From positions 248,001 to 312,000 of the forward strand of contig NZ_JAMBOL010000001.1 in NCBI RefSeq assembly GCF_023715605.1: a DNA stretch of 64,000 nucleotides. Direction: 5' to 3'. This document shows positions 30,131-39,001 of this stretch, piece after piece; position 1 is the stretch's first letter; the number at the start of each line of letters is the position of its first letter. Made by a program: the position numbers and the translations under genes. This stretch comes from Halalkalibacter oceani (lineage in GTDB: Bacteria > Bacillota > Bacilli > Bacillales > Bacillaceae_D). Under the pieces are notes generated by a model, which did not search any database, was not told where the DNA came from, and was given only the letters and a program-made list of their open reading frames with translations.

Positions 30131-30607
30131 ATGGCGGAAGAGAAAAAACATTATATGACAATGGAAGGAAAACGCAAGCTGGAGGAAGAGCTCGAATATT
30201 TGAAGACGGAACGGCGCAAAGAAGTAGTGGAACGCATTAAGATTGCCCGCAGTTTCGGCGATCTTTCGGAGAACTCCGAATATGATTCAGCGAAAGAAGA
30301 GCAGGCGTTTGTCGAAGGGCGGATTATTCAGCTAGAAAAAATGATTCGCAATGCGGTGATGATTGAAGAAGAAGAAGGTTCAGAAAACGTTGTAACGCTT
30401 GGGAAGACGGTGAAGTTCATCGAACTTCCAGATGGCGATGAAGAAGAGTATACGATTGTTGGAAGCGCTGAATCTGATCCGGCTGAAGGAAAGATTTCCA
30501 ATGATTCTCCGATGGCGCAAAGCTTACTTGGAAAAGCAATCAATGACAAGGTAATGGTAAATACCCCTGGTGGAGAGATGGAAATTCAAATTGTTGATAT
30601 TCGCTAA
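30131..30607 (+). CDS. greA: Transcription elongation factor GreA
   Basis: It rescues backtracked RNA polymerase by stimulating transcript cleavage. The N-terminal coiled coil ([20 protein letters not shown], then [20 protein letters not shown] with the acidic tip) and the C-terminal FKBP-like domain ([12 protein letters not shown]) are complete. The 158 residues are normal. The ribosome site is AGGAGTGAG. It ends the conserved block before the TRAP locus. Confidence 0.97.
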   Translation: MAEEKKHYMTMEGKRKLEEELEYLKTERRKEVVERIKIARSFGDLSENSEYDSAKEEQAFVEGRIIQLEKMIRNAVMIEEEEGSENVVTLGKTVKFIELPDGDEEEYTIVGSAESDPAEGKISNDSPMAQSLLGKAINDKVMVNTPGGEMEIQIVDIR

Positions 30608-30615
30608 GAACGCCC

Positions 30616-30665
30616 GGCTTGTCGGCCTGTCTCGTAATGGAGACCGGTAGGCAAGCTTTTATTTT
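30616..30665 (+). terminator. greA terminator
   Basis: A long imperfect stem (GCTTGTCGGCCTGTCTC with GAGACCGGTAGGCAAGC, with some G-U pairs) followed by TTTTATTTTT, nine bases after the greA stop. Confidence 0.8.
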
Positions 30666-31033
30666 TGCTTTCAAATATTATTCTAATATAACAAAAAGAT
30701 AAGTTAGTTAAGTATTTTGGTAAAATATTATAGATTATCTAACATAAAAATTAAAAGCGTTTTCAGTTATCTGACATAAATTCGTCATATATTCAGAAAG
30801 TTTATTGTTAGATTTTCTCACAAAGGTATAGAATTTTAGAAAAGTTTTTCATATAATGTAAGAGAATAAGTCACAGATGAAGAAAGGAGAATGTTAAATT
30901 AATTTCATTATGTCGCAAATTTATTTGTTCTTTTGGACATAATTACAAAAGGAGATTTAGCCGAATGGACAAATAGTTAGCGGGTACACTGTGTGTAACT
31001 AATTTTTAAAAAATTCAAAAAGGGGTATCAAGT
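30666..31033 (+). promoter_or_regulatory. AT-rich control region of the TRAP transporter genes
   Basis: This gene-free AT-rich stretch precedes dctP. It contains a cre-like site TAAAAGCGTTTTCA (30752-30765, one mismatch to the CcpA consensus). Two direct repeats TTATCTRACATAAA flank it (30735-30748 and 30767-30780, 32 bases apart). The first repeat overlaps the palindrome TAGATTATCTA (30731-30741). A TATAAT lies at 30853-30858 without a clear -35. Carbon-source control plus a pathway-specific regulator is the natural reading. Confidence 0.5.
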
Positions 31034-32119
31034 ATGAAAAAATTACTCGTATTATTACTGTCTGCGTTATTCTTGTTTGTTATCGCAGCATGTGGCGGCT
31101 CGGACGACACAAATGAAGGTACTGATGACGCTGCACCAGGTGAAGAAGCAACTGGAGATGCTGGAGATGCTGAATTTGAAGAATTGGTTATTACCTTTAG
31201 CCATAATCAACCAATTGAAAGCCCAGAGCACATTGGGGCTGAAAAGTTTAAAGAAGTAGTAGAAGAGCAAACTGGCGGAAAAGTAACAGTCGATGTTTAC
31301 CCGGCTTCGCAGCTTGGAAGCTTACGTGAACAAGTTGAAGGAACACAAATGGGTGAAATCGATATTACAATGCAGCCAACTGCTGTCGTTAGTCCGTTTG
31401 TTGATGACATTAAAGTAATCGATCTTCCATACTTATGGCCTGCAGATACAGAGCAAACGTATGAAGTGCTTGACGGAGAAGTTGGACAAGAAGTTTTAGC
31501 AACTCTTGGTCAAGGTGGATTTGAAGGACTAGGTTACTGGCCTGGCGGCTTTAAATTGTTCACGACAGGAAACAAGGAAATTCATGAGCCGGCTGACTTC
31601 CAAGGTTTAACGATGCGTGTTATGGAATCCCCGCTTTTAATTGAGCAATATGCAACATGGGGCGGAAATGCGATTCCTGTGCCTTACGCTGAAGTGTATA
31701 ACTCTTTACAGCAAGGTGTTGTTGATGGACAAGAAAATCCATTACAAACAATTTACTTAAATAATTATCATGAAGTTCAGGATAATATTATTGAAAGCTA
31801 CCATGGCACAATGACATATGTGTTAATGGCTAACCAAGGCTGGTATGCAGGACTTTCTGACGAGTTGAAGCAAGTAATTGCCCAAGCTGAAGAAGAAGGA
31901 CGTACTGCTGCGCGCCAAGCATTAAGCGAAGTGGAAGACGAGTACCGTCAAGCGATTATTGATTCTGGTGCGAACTATTATGAATTAACGGAAGAAGAAA
32001 TCGAAAGCTTCCGTGAAGCGTCACTGCCTATGCATGAGGAAGTGTACAACACACCTGAACAACTTGAACTGCTTCATAAGCTATATGAAGCGATTGACCA
32101 AGTAGCAGGTAATGAATAG
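31034..32119 (+). CDS. dctP: TRAP transporter substrate-binding lipoprotein (DctP family)
   Basis: The extracytoplasmic binding protein of a tripartite ATP-independent transporter. The N-terminus is a lipoprotein signal with the lipidated cysteine C20 (VIAAC-GG), followed by an acidic linker. The DctP fold is seen in ITFSHNQPIESPEHIGAEKF, and VPYAEVYNSLQQGVVDGQEN is the family signature with the ligand-contacting region. The 361 residues are normal. TRAP binding proteins usually take carboxylates; here the neighbouring genes suggest orotate or a related acidic ureide. Confidence 0.93.
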   Translation: MKKLLVLLLSALFLFVIAACGGSDDTNEGTDDAAPGEEATGDAGDAEFEELVITFSHNQPIESPEHIGAEKFKEVVEEQTGGKVTVDVYPASQLGSLREQVEGTQMGEIDITMQPTAVVSPFVDDIKVIDLPYLWPADTEQTYEVLDGEVGQEVLATLGQGGFEGLGYWPGGFKLFTTGNKEIHEPADFQGLTMRVMESPLLIEQYATWGGNAIPVPYAEVYNSLQQGVVDGQENPLQTIYLNNYHEVQDNIIESYHGTMTYVLMANQGWYAGLSDELKQVIAQAEEEGRTAARQALSEVEDEYRQAIIDSGANYYELTEEEIESFREASLPMHEEVYNTPEQLELLHKLYEAIDQVAGNE

Positions 32120-32503
32120 GACGTAACGAAAAAGTTAAAAGCCCGTAGTGGCTCCGTATATCGCTTGCCACGTTGAAGAGGGTGTCCCAGAAGCTTTCGG
32201 GACACCCTCTCTAAGCAATATGCGGTTCTGCTCCTGGCAGGTGGATAACGAGTTGATAGGATAACTCCGCTTGCACAAAAAAAGATGCGTCAGAACATTC
32301 CGCATTGCCGGCGGCTCAAGGATGAATGAGCGGGCCGACAGAAGGAGGACGACGCTTGCTGTATGGGGTTGTCTTTAAAGGTGCAAAAGTGATCCTTCAA
32401 AGGCATCCCCTGTTCTTTTAGATAAGGTGTGTAATGACGTTTCATCATACTAAAAGAAGGGCAAAGACTCCGCGTAAGACTTTTAGTAAAAGGAGAATGA
32501 ACA
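32120..32503 (+). promoter_or_regulatory. Long dctP-dctQ gap with attenuator-like hairpin
   Basis: The gap between the binding-protein gene and the permease genes is unusually long (384 bases). It contains a strong hairpin with AGAGGGTGTCCC and GGGACACCCTCT arms (32177-32210) but a poor T tract, then CTAAGCAATATGCGG, which resembles the start of repeat family B. The hairpin could reduce read-through and keep dctP expression above dctQM. No credible gene lies in the rest. The dctQ ribosome site is AAAAGGAGAATG. Confidence 0.55.
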
Positions 32504-32992
32504 ATGAAGTGGATCAATCGGATTGAGGAAGCTTTTGTTGGCATTTGTTTACTTGCTGTGACGATTGTCTTGTTTGTGAATATTGTGCTTCGTTTCGGCT
32601 TCAGTGCAAATACGAACTGGGCGGAAGAGGTTATTCGGTATGGCATGATCTGGATTACATTTATCGGAGCCGCGGTTTGTTTCCGGCGAGGTCTTCATGT
32701 AGGGATTGATTTTTTCCTCGATTATTTATCAAAGAAATGGGGCGCGATTATAGCGTTAGTCGTCAACCTGCTTTCCATCGTTTTTATGGCGTTTATTTTT
32801 TACTACAGTATTGAATTAGTGAAGTTCAGCATCGACTCCGGACAAATTACACCTTCGCTGCAAATTAAGATGTTTTACATTTATTTAGCGATTCCGATAG
32901 GGGCGCTCCTTTCACTTATTCATTTGGTCGTTCATACATTCAAGCTGTTTAAAGACCTGCAATCTAACACGATAGAGGAGAAACAACCATGA
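32504..32992 (+). CDS. dctQ: TRAP transporter small permease (DctQ)
   Basis: A 162-residue four-helix membrane protein. Hydrophobic segments lie at about 10-32, 48-65, 85-108 and 128-150, and the family motif WAEEVIRYGMIWITFIGA with GLHVGID follows the first helix. It joins the DctM permease to the binding protein. It overlaps dctM by four bases (ATGA), as is usual for these pairs. Confidence 0.93.
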   Translation: MKWINRIEEAFVGICLLAVTIVLFVNIVLRFGFSANTNWAEEVIRYGMIWITFIGAAVCFRRGLHVGIDFFLDYLSKKWGAIIALVVNLLSIVFMAFIFYYSIELVKFSIDSGQITPSLQIKMFYIYLAIPIGALLSLIHLVVHTFKLFKDLQSNTIEEKQP

Positions 32993-34260
32993 TTACTGTA
33001 TTGATTGTTTTGATTTTTATCTTCCTGTTTTCAAGTACTCCGATTTTTGTGTCGCTTGGATTGGCTTCTTTTGCAACGGTGCTTTTGACAACGGACATTA
33101 ACCCGATGATTTTGATACAGCGTCTGTTTGGCGGACTGGATCAGTTTGCGTTAATGGCGCTGCCGTTTTTCATCTTAGCAGCCAATATTATGGAAGTCGG
33201 CGGTTTGTCAAAACGGATTTTGGATTGGGCTCGTGCGATGGTCGGTCATATCTCCGGTGGAGTGGCGATGACGAGTCAGGTTTCGAGTATGTTCTTTGGG
33301 GCGCTTTCTGGTTCGAGTCCGGCGACAGTCGTCGCGATCGGAAAGATTATGTACCCTGAAATGATCAGAGGAAAGTATCATAACTGGTTTGCGGCGGGAC
33401 TTTTGGCTTCAGCCGGTTCGGTTTCCCTTATTATTCCACCAAGTATCACGTTAATCATCTTCGGTTCCGTGACAGGTGTCTCTGTCGGACAGCTTTTTAT
33501 CGCCGGTATCGGAGCGGGTCTCATTTATGGGCTTTCCTCTATTATTTATATTTATTTCTACGCCCGGAAGCATAATCTTGAGCGTGATAAGCGGGCAACG
33601 AGGCAGGAACTGCTGAGCACGACTTATAAAGCCGGCTGGGCTTTGCTGATTCCGGTCATTATTCTTGGCGGGATTTACGGCGGGATTTTCACTCCGACAG
33701 AAGCAGCTGGTGTCTCTGCGGTATATGCGTTATTAATCAGTATGTTTGTTTATAAGGAAATGACAGTAAAGAAATTATACCGCGTTTGTATCGACTCCGG
33801 GATTTTAACGGCCCAGGTACTCGTTCTTGTCGCCGCGGCCCAAGTGCTCGGCTGGATGCTGACGAGAGGTCAGGTGCCGCAAACAATTGCCGGCTGGATG
33901 ACGAGTACGATCGAGTCACCATTTATGTTCTTAATGATTCTAAATGTTGTGTTACTTGTGCTCGGGATGTTTATGGAAGGCGTCGCAGCTATTATTATTG
34001 TCGCTCCACTTATTTTCCCGACGGCAATGGCAATGGGAATCGACCCTGTTCATTTAGGGGTTATTATGATTTCGAATTTGGCAATCGGCATGTACACTCC
34101 GCCGTTTGGAATCAATATATTCGTCACCCAGGGGATAACCGGATTAAAAATGGGCGAAATGATGCCGGGCTTACTCCGTTTCTTCGCGGTCAATGTCCTT
34201 GCCTTGCTCGTCATTACGTATGTACCGGATGCATCTTTATTCTTGCTGCGTCTGTTGTAA
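32989..34260 (+). CDS. dctM: TRAP transporter large permease (DctM)
   Basis: The sodium-coupled transport subunit, with about 12 membrane segments in 423 residues. Typical DctM features are the early LPFFILAANIMEVGGLSKR, the SSMFFGALSGSSPATVVAIG hairpin loop, IIPPSI and the C-terminal MYTPPFGINIFVTQGI. Complete and in frame, it should form a working TRAP system with dctP and dctQ. The pucR-type regulator begins 30 bases later. Confidence 0.95.
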   Translation: MITVLIVLIFIFLFSSTPIFVSLGLASFATVLLTTDINPMILIQRLFGGLDQFALMALPFFILAANIMEVGGLSKRILDWARAMVGHISGGVAMTSQVSSMFFGALSGSSPATVVAIGKIMYPEMIRGKYHNWFAAGLLASAGSVSLIIPPSITLIIFGSVTGVSVGQLFIAGIGAGLIYGLSSIIYIYFYARKHNLERDKRATRQELLSTTYKAGWALLIPVIILGGIYGGIFTPTEAAGVSAVYALLISMFVYKEMTVKKLYRVCIDSGILTAQVLVLVAAAQVLGWMLTRGQVPQTIAGWMTSTIESPFMFLMILNVVLLVLGMFMEGVAAIIIVAPLIFPTAMAMGIDPVHLGVIMISNLAIGMYTPPFGINIFVTQGITGLKMGEMMPGLLRFFAVNVLALLVITYVPDASLFLLRLL

Positions 34261-34290
34261 TGTATCTCGCTAACAGGGGAGGATCGAAAA

Positions 34291-35895
34291 ATGGCCACTT
34301 CATTGAAAAAATTACTGAAAATTGGCGGCCTGCGCCACTGTAAGGTGGTTGCCGGCCATCAAGGCCTTGAGAAAAGCGTATCTTATGTGACGGTGATGGA
34401 AGTCCCGGATATTATTAATTGGTTAAAGGGAAACGAATTGCTGCTCACGAGTTTATATCCGATTAAGGACGATCCTGCCGCCCAGCTTGAACTGATTGAT
34501 CGCTTGTATGAAGTCGGGACAACGGCGGTGGCGGTGAAACCAAACCGTTTTATCGGGGCGATTCCGGACGAGATGAAAAGAAAGGCTGACGAATACGGGA
34601 TGCCTCTTCTGGAAATCCCGGAGGAAATCTCCTACCTGGATATTCTCTCACCGGCCATGAATGTCATTTTCGATGAAAAGGTAGTTCTTCAAGAGGATCT
34701 CGATCAAACAAGTCACTTATTAAGTGAAATTTCCCTGTATGAAAATGGGTTAAGCAGCTTTATGGATACGTTGGCGCTGCTGACGAAAACAGAGGTTTAT
34801 TTGGAGGCGTTGGCCCCTTATATTGAAGTTCCCCCGCAAAAGCATGAGCTCGCTCCTTTAACAACCCAACAAGTCAATGAATTAAAGGTTGTCCAGCGCG
34901 CTGTGCGGATGCCAAGAAGGAAGCAGGGCGAAGAACTGGAAGATTGCATTGTCTCTCCGATCATTATTGATGGGGAGTTGCAAGGGACGGTTTCAAGCTT
35001 CCATTCTCGTTCTGAATACATCGAGATGGAGCTGGCAATTTTAGAAAAGGCATCGATGCTATTGTCATTAGAGTTTCTGCGGAAAAAAGTAAAATACGAC
35101 ATAGAGCAGCAATATCGCAACGACTTCTTCCGTGATTTGTTTTTCAACCAATTTATTAACAAACAGGATTTGATTGATAAAGGGAAAATGTACGGCTATC
35201 AGGCGGAGGAAGCCTATGTCTGCATCTCTGTCAGCGGCAAGGAGGTGGAGGACGGCAAGCTGTTTGCTTCCGCGCTTGGCCGAATTGAAAGTGTGCTGAC
35301 CCAGGTTGAGGAAGACGTCGTAGTCGGTGCCGTCCGCCATTCTTTGTACGTCCTGTTGCCCGTAAAAGGCAGAACAAAGCCGGAGCTTAAGAAAATGATC
35401 GGTCAGTTCGCGACTGGAATTAAACAAGTGGTGCAGATAGATGTGTCTCTCGGAGTCGGCCGAACGTACAGTGGAGTAGACGGATTGCGTAAAAGCTTTC
35501 GGGAAGCTGAGCAAGCGGTCGTGTTTGGTCCGGTCTTCTGGAAGGATCAGCCGATTATCTATTTCACCAATCTTGGGGCTTATCGCTTAATTGCCCTGAT
35601 TGAAAACAGGGATGAACTGGAACAGTTTTATGATGAAACAGTCGGCCCGCTTGCCAAAAATGATTTGGACAGCGAATTGAATCTTGTTGAAACGCTGGAA
35701 CAATATTTTAAGCATAATGAATCATTAACGGAAACGGCGAAGGATTTGTTTATTCACGTCAACACACTGAAATACCGGCTTCAGAAAATAAAAGCCATTT
35801 CAGGCTTGAACCTCCAAAAAACAGAGGAAAAGCTAATGCTGAATATGGGATTGAAAATACATCGCTATCTGGAAAGTGACTGTCGATTTAGATAG
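34291..35895 (+). CDS. PucR-family transcriptional regulator
   Basis: A 534-residue activator-type regulator. The N-terminal PucR ligand domain is recognisable from VVAGHQGLEKSVSYVTVMEVPD. The middle CdaR/GGDEF-like region (about 280-420) is followed by the C-terminal PucR helix-turn-helix (NESLTETAKDLFIHVNTLKY). Known relatives respond to purine breakdown products. Its position between the TRAP genes and the catabolic enzymes makes it the likely local regulator of both. An inverted repeat TTTAGATA/TATCTAAA begins over its last codons and extends into the next promoter. Confidence 0.9.
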   Translation: MATSLKKLLKIGGLRHCKVVAGHQGLEKSVSYVTVMEVPDIINWLKGNELLLTSLYPIKDDPAAQLELIDRLYEVGTTAVAVKPNRFIGAIPDEMKRKADEYGMPLLEIPEEISYLDILSPAMNVIFDEKVVLQEDLDQTSHLLSEISLYENGLSSFMDTLALLTKTEVYLEALAPYIEVPPQKHELAPLTTQQVNELKVVQRAVRMPRRKQGEELEDCIVSPIIIDGELQGTVSSFHSRSEYIEMELAILEKASMLLSLEFLRKKVKYDIEQQYRNDFFRDLFFNQFINKQDLIDKGKMYGYQAEEAYVCISVSGKEVEDGKLFASALGRIESVLTQVEEDVVVGAVRHSLYVLLPVKGRTKPELKKMIGQFATGIKQVVQIDVSLGVGRTYSGVDGLRKSFREAEQAVVFGPVFWKDQPIIYFTNLGAYRLIALIENRDELEQFYDETVGPLAKNDLDSELNLVETLEQYFKHNESLTETAKDLFIHVNTLKYRLQKIKAISGLNLQKTEEKLMLNMGLKIHRYLESDCRFR

Positions 35896-35920
35896 TGAAA
35901 AAATCAGATTGTTATCTAAA
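35887..35920. promoter_or_regulatory. Candidate operator, TTTAGATA-N18-TATCTAAA
   Basis: Perfect inverted eight-base arms (35887-35894 and 35913-35920) lie just upstream of the catabolic operon. The TTATCTAA core is the same as in the two direct repeats upstream of dctP (30735 and 30767), which is what a shared PucR-type operator would look like. Confidence 0.45.
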
Positions 35921-36000
35921 TGAACAAAGGTTAACCACCGCTTAAAACGGAATGTATAACAGCATGAGAACAACTATGAATAAATTGAGGGTGGTTTTGC

Positions 36001-37260
36001 ATGAATAGAATTCGAGTGGTTCAAACGTTAGAAAAAATTAGCAAAATAGGCGCCACCGCTAATGGCATGGAGCGGATTGCCTATTCTGAGGCGGAAAGAC
36101 AGGCCAAGCAATTTGTGCGCGAGCAATGTGAACAGCTTGGGATGACGGTGAGAGAAGATGAAGCAGGAAATCTCATTGCCCGTAAGGAAGGCATTGACCC
36201 GTCCCTGCCGGCTGTAGCGGTCGGTTCTCATCTCGATACCGTCTATAATGGCGGGAAGTATGACGGAACGCTTGGTGTGATTGCCGGGCTGGAAATCGTC
36301 AGAATGCTGGCAGAGGAGGAAATCAATACGCTGCATCCCGTTGAACTGATTGCCTTTGCTTGTGAGGAATCGGCGCGATTTAATGCTTCAACGCTCGGCA
36401 GTAAAGCAATGACAGGTTTTCTTGATTTGGATTCGCTTCGGTCCTTGAAGGATAAGGATGATCGTTCAATCCAAGAAGTAGTAGCAGAGCAGGGGCTGGA
36501 ATTTGAGTCCATGACGAACGCGGCCCGGAGCAAAGAAGATATTAAAGTCTTTCTTGAGCTTCATATTGAACAGGGCAGTAAATTAATCGATCGTAACAAG
36601 ACGATCGGCGTTGTGACAGGGATTGCCGCCCCAATGCGACTATCACTTACCATTGACGGAAAAAGCTCTCACTCGGGTACAACAGGGATGAAGAACCGGA
36701 GCGATGCCTTTTTGGCAGCGGCCGAATTGTCACTGATTGTGGAAAAAGCAGCACTTGCCGAAGAGCAGTATGAAACGGTCGCAACCGTGGGTGTTGTCGA
36801 TGTTTTGCCTGGGGCTATGAATGTCGTCCCGGGGAAAGCATCGCTCAAGATTGACATCCGCAGCACGAATGGGGAATCAAGAAAGCGCGTCCTTGCCGCG
36901 ATTAAGCAGGAAATCGAAAGAGTGGAGCAGTCACGCAACGTAAAGGTGACGATTGATTGGCAAACAGAAGAAGAGCCGGTGATGATGGATGAGATGCTCG
37001 TCAAGAAAATGGCGACCATTTGTGAAAACCGGCGTATCCCCTATTCCTTTTTGCCAAGCGGGGCGGGCCATGACTCGATGTACATGGCGAAACGCTGGCC
37101 GACTGCACTGCTGTTTGTTCCTTCCGTTGACGGTCTGAGCCATCACCCGGATGAATTTACAGAGGCTGGCGATATCATGACAGGCATTGGTGTCATGAAG
37201 GAAGCTGTTTTAGCGTATGCCATTGAAGTTAACAACAAGAGTAAAAGGAGAAAAGCATAA
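36001..37260 (+). CDS. M20 amidohydrolase, carbamoylase/allantoate amidohydrolase type
   Basis: A dinuclear-zinc hydrolase of the AllC, hydantoinase/carbamoylase and beta-ureidopropionase group (419 residues). Metal and catalytic residues are visible: H77 and D79 in GSHLDT, D88 in KYDGT, E122-E123 in CEES, H188 in LHIEQG, plus SHSGTTGM and GAGHDSMYMA. This group removes a carbamoyl group from ureido compounds, releasing CO2 and NH3. With the dihydroorotase-like gene downstream, N-carbamoyl-L-aspartate is the favoured substrate. Its stop overlaps the next start (TAATG). Confidence 0.88.
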   Translation: MNRIRVVQTLEKISKIGATANGMERIAYSEAERQAKQFVREQCEQLGMTVREDEAGNLIARKEGIDPSLPAVAVGSHLDTVYNGGKYDGTLGVIAGLEIVRMLAEEEINTLHPVELIAFACEESARFNASTLGSKAMTGFLDLDSLRSLKDKDDRSIQEVVAEQGLEFESMTNAARSKEDIKVFLELHIEQGSKLIDRNKTIGVVTGIAAPMRLSLTIDGKSSHSGTTGMKNRSDAFLAAAELSLIVEKAALAEEQYETVATVGVVDVLPGAMNVVPGKASLKIDIRSTNGESRKRVLAAIKQEIERVEQSRNVKVTIDWQTEEEPVMMDEMLVKKMATICENRRIPYSFLPSGAGHDSMYMAKRWPTALLFVPSVDGLSHHPDEFTEAGDIMTGIGVMKEAVLAYAIEVNNKSKRRKA

Positions 37261-38045
37261 TGAAAGCACAACAAGTCACGATCCTGACAAATGTACAAGT
37301 GAGTGAACGCTATTGGCATATGACAGTCGATACGAGTGAAATCGCCGAGAAGGTGCATCCGGGCCAGTTTTTTAATATTCTTTGTGAACAAAGCGTCTAT
37401 CCTTTTTTAAGAAGACCGCTCAGTGTGTACCGCATTGATGATGAGGCAAATACGCTTGAATTTCTCTACCTCGTAAAAGGACTCGGCACAACAAAAATGA
37501 CAGAATTCAAGGCAGGCGAGAAGATTGATATCTTCGGTCCACTTGGGGTCGGCTTTGATCTGAAGGAGGAGTACGAATCAATTTTGCTGCTGGCCAGAGG
37601 GGTAGGAGTCGCGACGTTGGCAGCACTCGCCTTTGAGGCGGCACAAAAGGGGAAGAAGGTTCATGCGATTCTCAGTGCTCGCAGTGAAAATGATTTGCTT
37701 GCTGCTGATTTTCTTGAAGGGCTTGGCGTGAGCGTCTATAAAGTAACGGATGAATCAGGCACGAGCGATGTTGAAAAAGTCGAAGCGTTGATCGGGAACA
37801 TTATGGGCGCTCAGGCGATTGACGCTCTGTACACATGCGGCTCAAAGCGGCTGTCCCGCCTGATGCAAAGACTGGCGATCAAGCATCAGCTTCCGGGAGA
37901 AATTGCGCTTGAAGAGCATATGGGCTGCGCAATGGGCGTCTGCTTTGCCTGTGTTTGTGATATTCGGGAAGGCGATGATGTGAAAAGTGTCCGCGTCTGC
38001 CATGAAGGGCCTGTTTTCCCGTTAGAAAAGGTGGTGTTAGCATGA
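37260..38045 (+). CDS. PyrK-like FAD/2Fe-2S electron-transfer subunit
   Basis: A 261-residue ferredoxin reductase-like protein. RRPLSVYRI is the flavin-binding signature. The NAD-binding loop reads ARGVGVATL, with the usual leading Gly-Gly changed. Four cysteines in the PyrK pattern (C223, C228, C231 and C247, in MGCAMGVCFACVC...RVCHEG) should bind a 2Fe-2S cluster. In class 1B dihydroorotate dehydrogenase PyrK passes electrons between NAD(H) and the FMN of PyrD, and the reaction is reversible. The next gene is pyrD-like and overlaps by four bases. This is not the biosynthetic pyr operon. Confidence 0.9.
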   Translation: MKAQQVTILTNVQVSERYWHMTVDTSEIAEKVHPGQFFNILCEQSVYPFLRRPLSVYRIDDEANTLEFLYLVKGLGTTKMTEFKAGEKIDIFGPLGVGFDLKEEYESILLLARGVGVATLAALAFEAAQKGKKVHAILSARSENDLLAADFLEGLGVSVYKVTDESGTSDVEKVEALIGNIMGAQAIDALYTCGSKRLSRLMQRLAIKHQLPGEIALEEHMGCAMGVCFACVCDIREGDDVKSVRVCHEGPVFPLEKVVLA

Positions 38046-39001
38046 CCGAATTAAAATTAGCAGTTGATATTGGCGGCCTAACATTAAAAAATCCGATCAT
38101 GCCGGCATCGGGTGCGTTCGGTCCTGAGATGGATAAGATCATCGACTTTAATCAGCTTGGCGCGCTTGTGCCAAAGAGCATCACGATTGAAGCAAGACCG
38201 GGAAATGCAACGCCGCGCGTTTGTGAAACAACGGCAGGAATGATTAATTCAATCGGGATTCAAAGCAAGGGAATTGAGTATTACATGGAGCATTATGTAC
38301 CTTATTACGCCCAGTTTGATACGCCGCTTATTGCCAGCCTTTCAGCCGGCTCGGTCGATGAGTTTGCTGAATTGGCTGACATCCTTGCTGCCGATAGCCG
38401 GATTGATGCGCTTGAACTAAACATTTCCTGTCCGAATTTAAAAGGAAATGGTCTGGCGTTCGGAATGGATGCCGACTTAACGTATAAGCTCGTCCAGAAA
38501 GTACGCGCTGTTACGGATAAACCGATTATCAGCAAGCTGACGCCAAATGTGACAAGCATTCAGGAGATCGCTAAAGCGGCAGAGGCAGGCGGCAGTAATT
38601 CTTTAAATGTAGCCAATACGCTGCTGGCGATGGCGATCGATGTAGAGACAAGAAAGCCGAAGATCGGCAATGTAATGGGAGGTCTCTCCGGTCCGGCGGT
38701 TAAACCGATTATCGTCCGCCTGATTTACCAAGTGGCGCAGGCGGTTAACATTCCGATTATCGGCTGTGGCGGAGTCGCAACGGCCGAGGATGCGATTGAA
38801 ATGATGCTTGCCGGAGCGAGCGCGGTTCAGGTCGGTACGGCAAGCTTCATTCAGCCGACAGCGATGATCGATATTTTGCGGGATGTCAAAGCCTACATGG
38901 AGCGTCATCATATTCCAGATATTCAGGAGTTAATTGGTCAGGTTCACATTCAAAAAGAGATAAAGGAAGTGGAGCTAAATGAAATGGGACTTAGTTATTA
39001 A
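38042..39001 (+). CDS. PyrD-like dihydroorotate dehydrogenase (class 1B) catalytic subunit
   Basis: An FMN TIM-barrel protein of 319 residues. The catalytic cysteine is C130 in LNISCPN, the position used in class 1 dihydroorotate dehydrogenases. GMINSIGIQ, NTLLAMAIDVETRKP and GGLSGPAVKPI match PyrD rather than dihydropyrimidine dehydrogenase (which has SCPHGM and GGVSG). It overlaps both neighbours and pairs with the PyrK-like subunit. In this context it probably reduces orotate to dihydroorotate; a related cyclic ureide is possible. Confidence 0.9.
   Translation: MTELKLAVDIGGLTLKNPIMPASGAFGPEMDKIIDFNQLGALVPKSITIEARPGNATPRVCETTAGMINSIGIQSKGIEYYMEHYVPYYAQFDTPLIASLSAGSVDEFAELADILAADSRIDALELNISCPNLKGNGLAFGMDADLTYKLVQKVRAVTDKPIISKLTPNVTSIQEIAKAAEAGGSNSLNVANTLLAMAIDVETRKPKIGNVMGGLSGPAVKPIIVRLIYQVAQAVNIPIIGCGGVATAEDAIEMMLAGASAVQVGTASFIQPTAMIDILRDVKAYMERHHIPDIQELIGQVHIQKEIKEVELNEMGLSY

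Noticed and set aside
37260-39001. Biosynthetic pyrKD genes
   Set aside because: The surrounding genes are a transporter, a PucR regulator and a carbamoylase, and no other pyrimidine biosynthesis gene is next to them; a catabolic role fits better.
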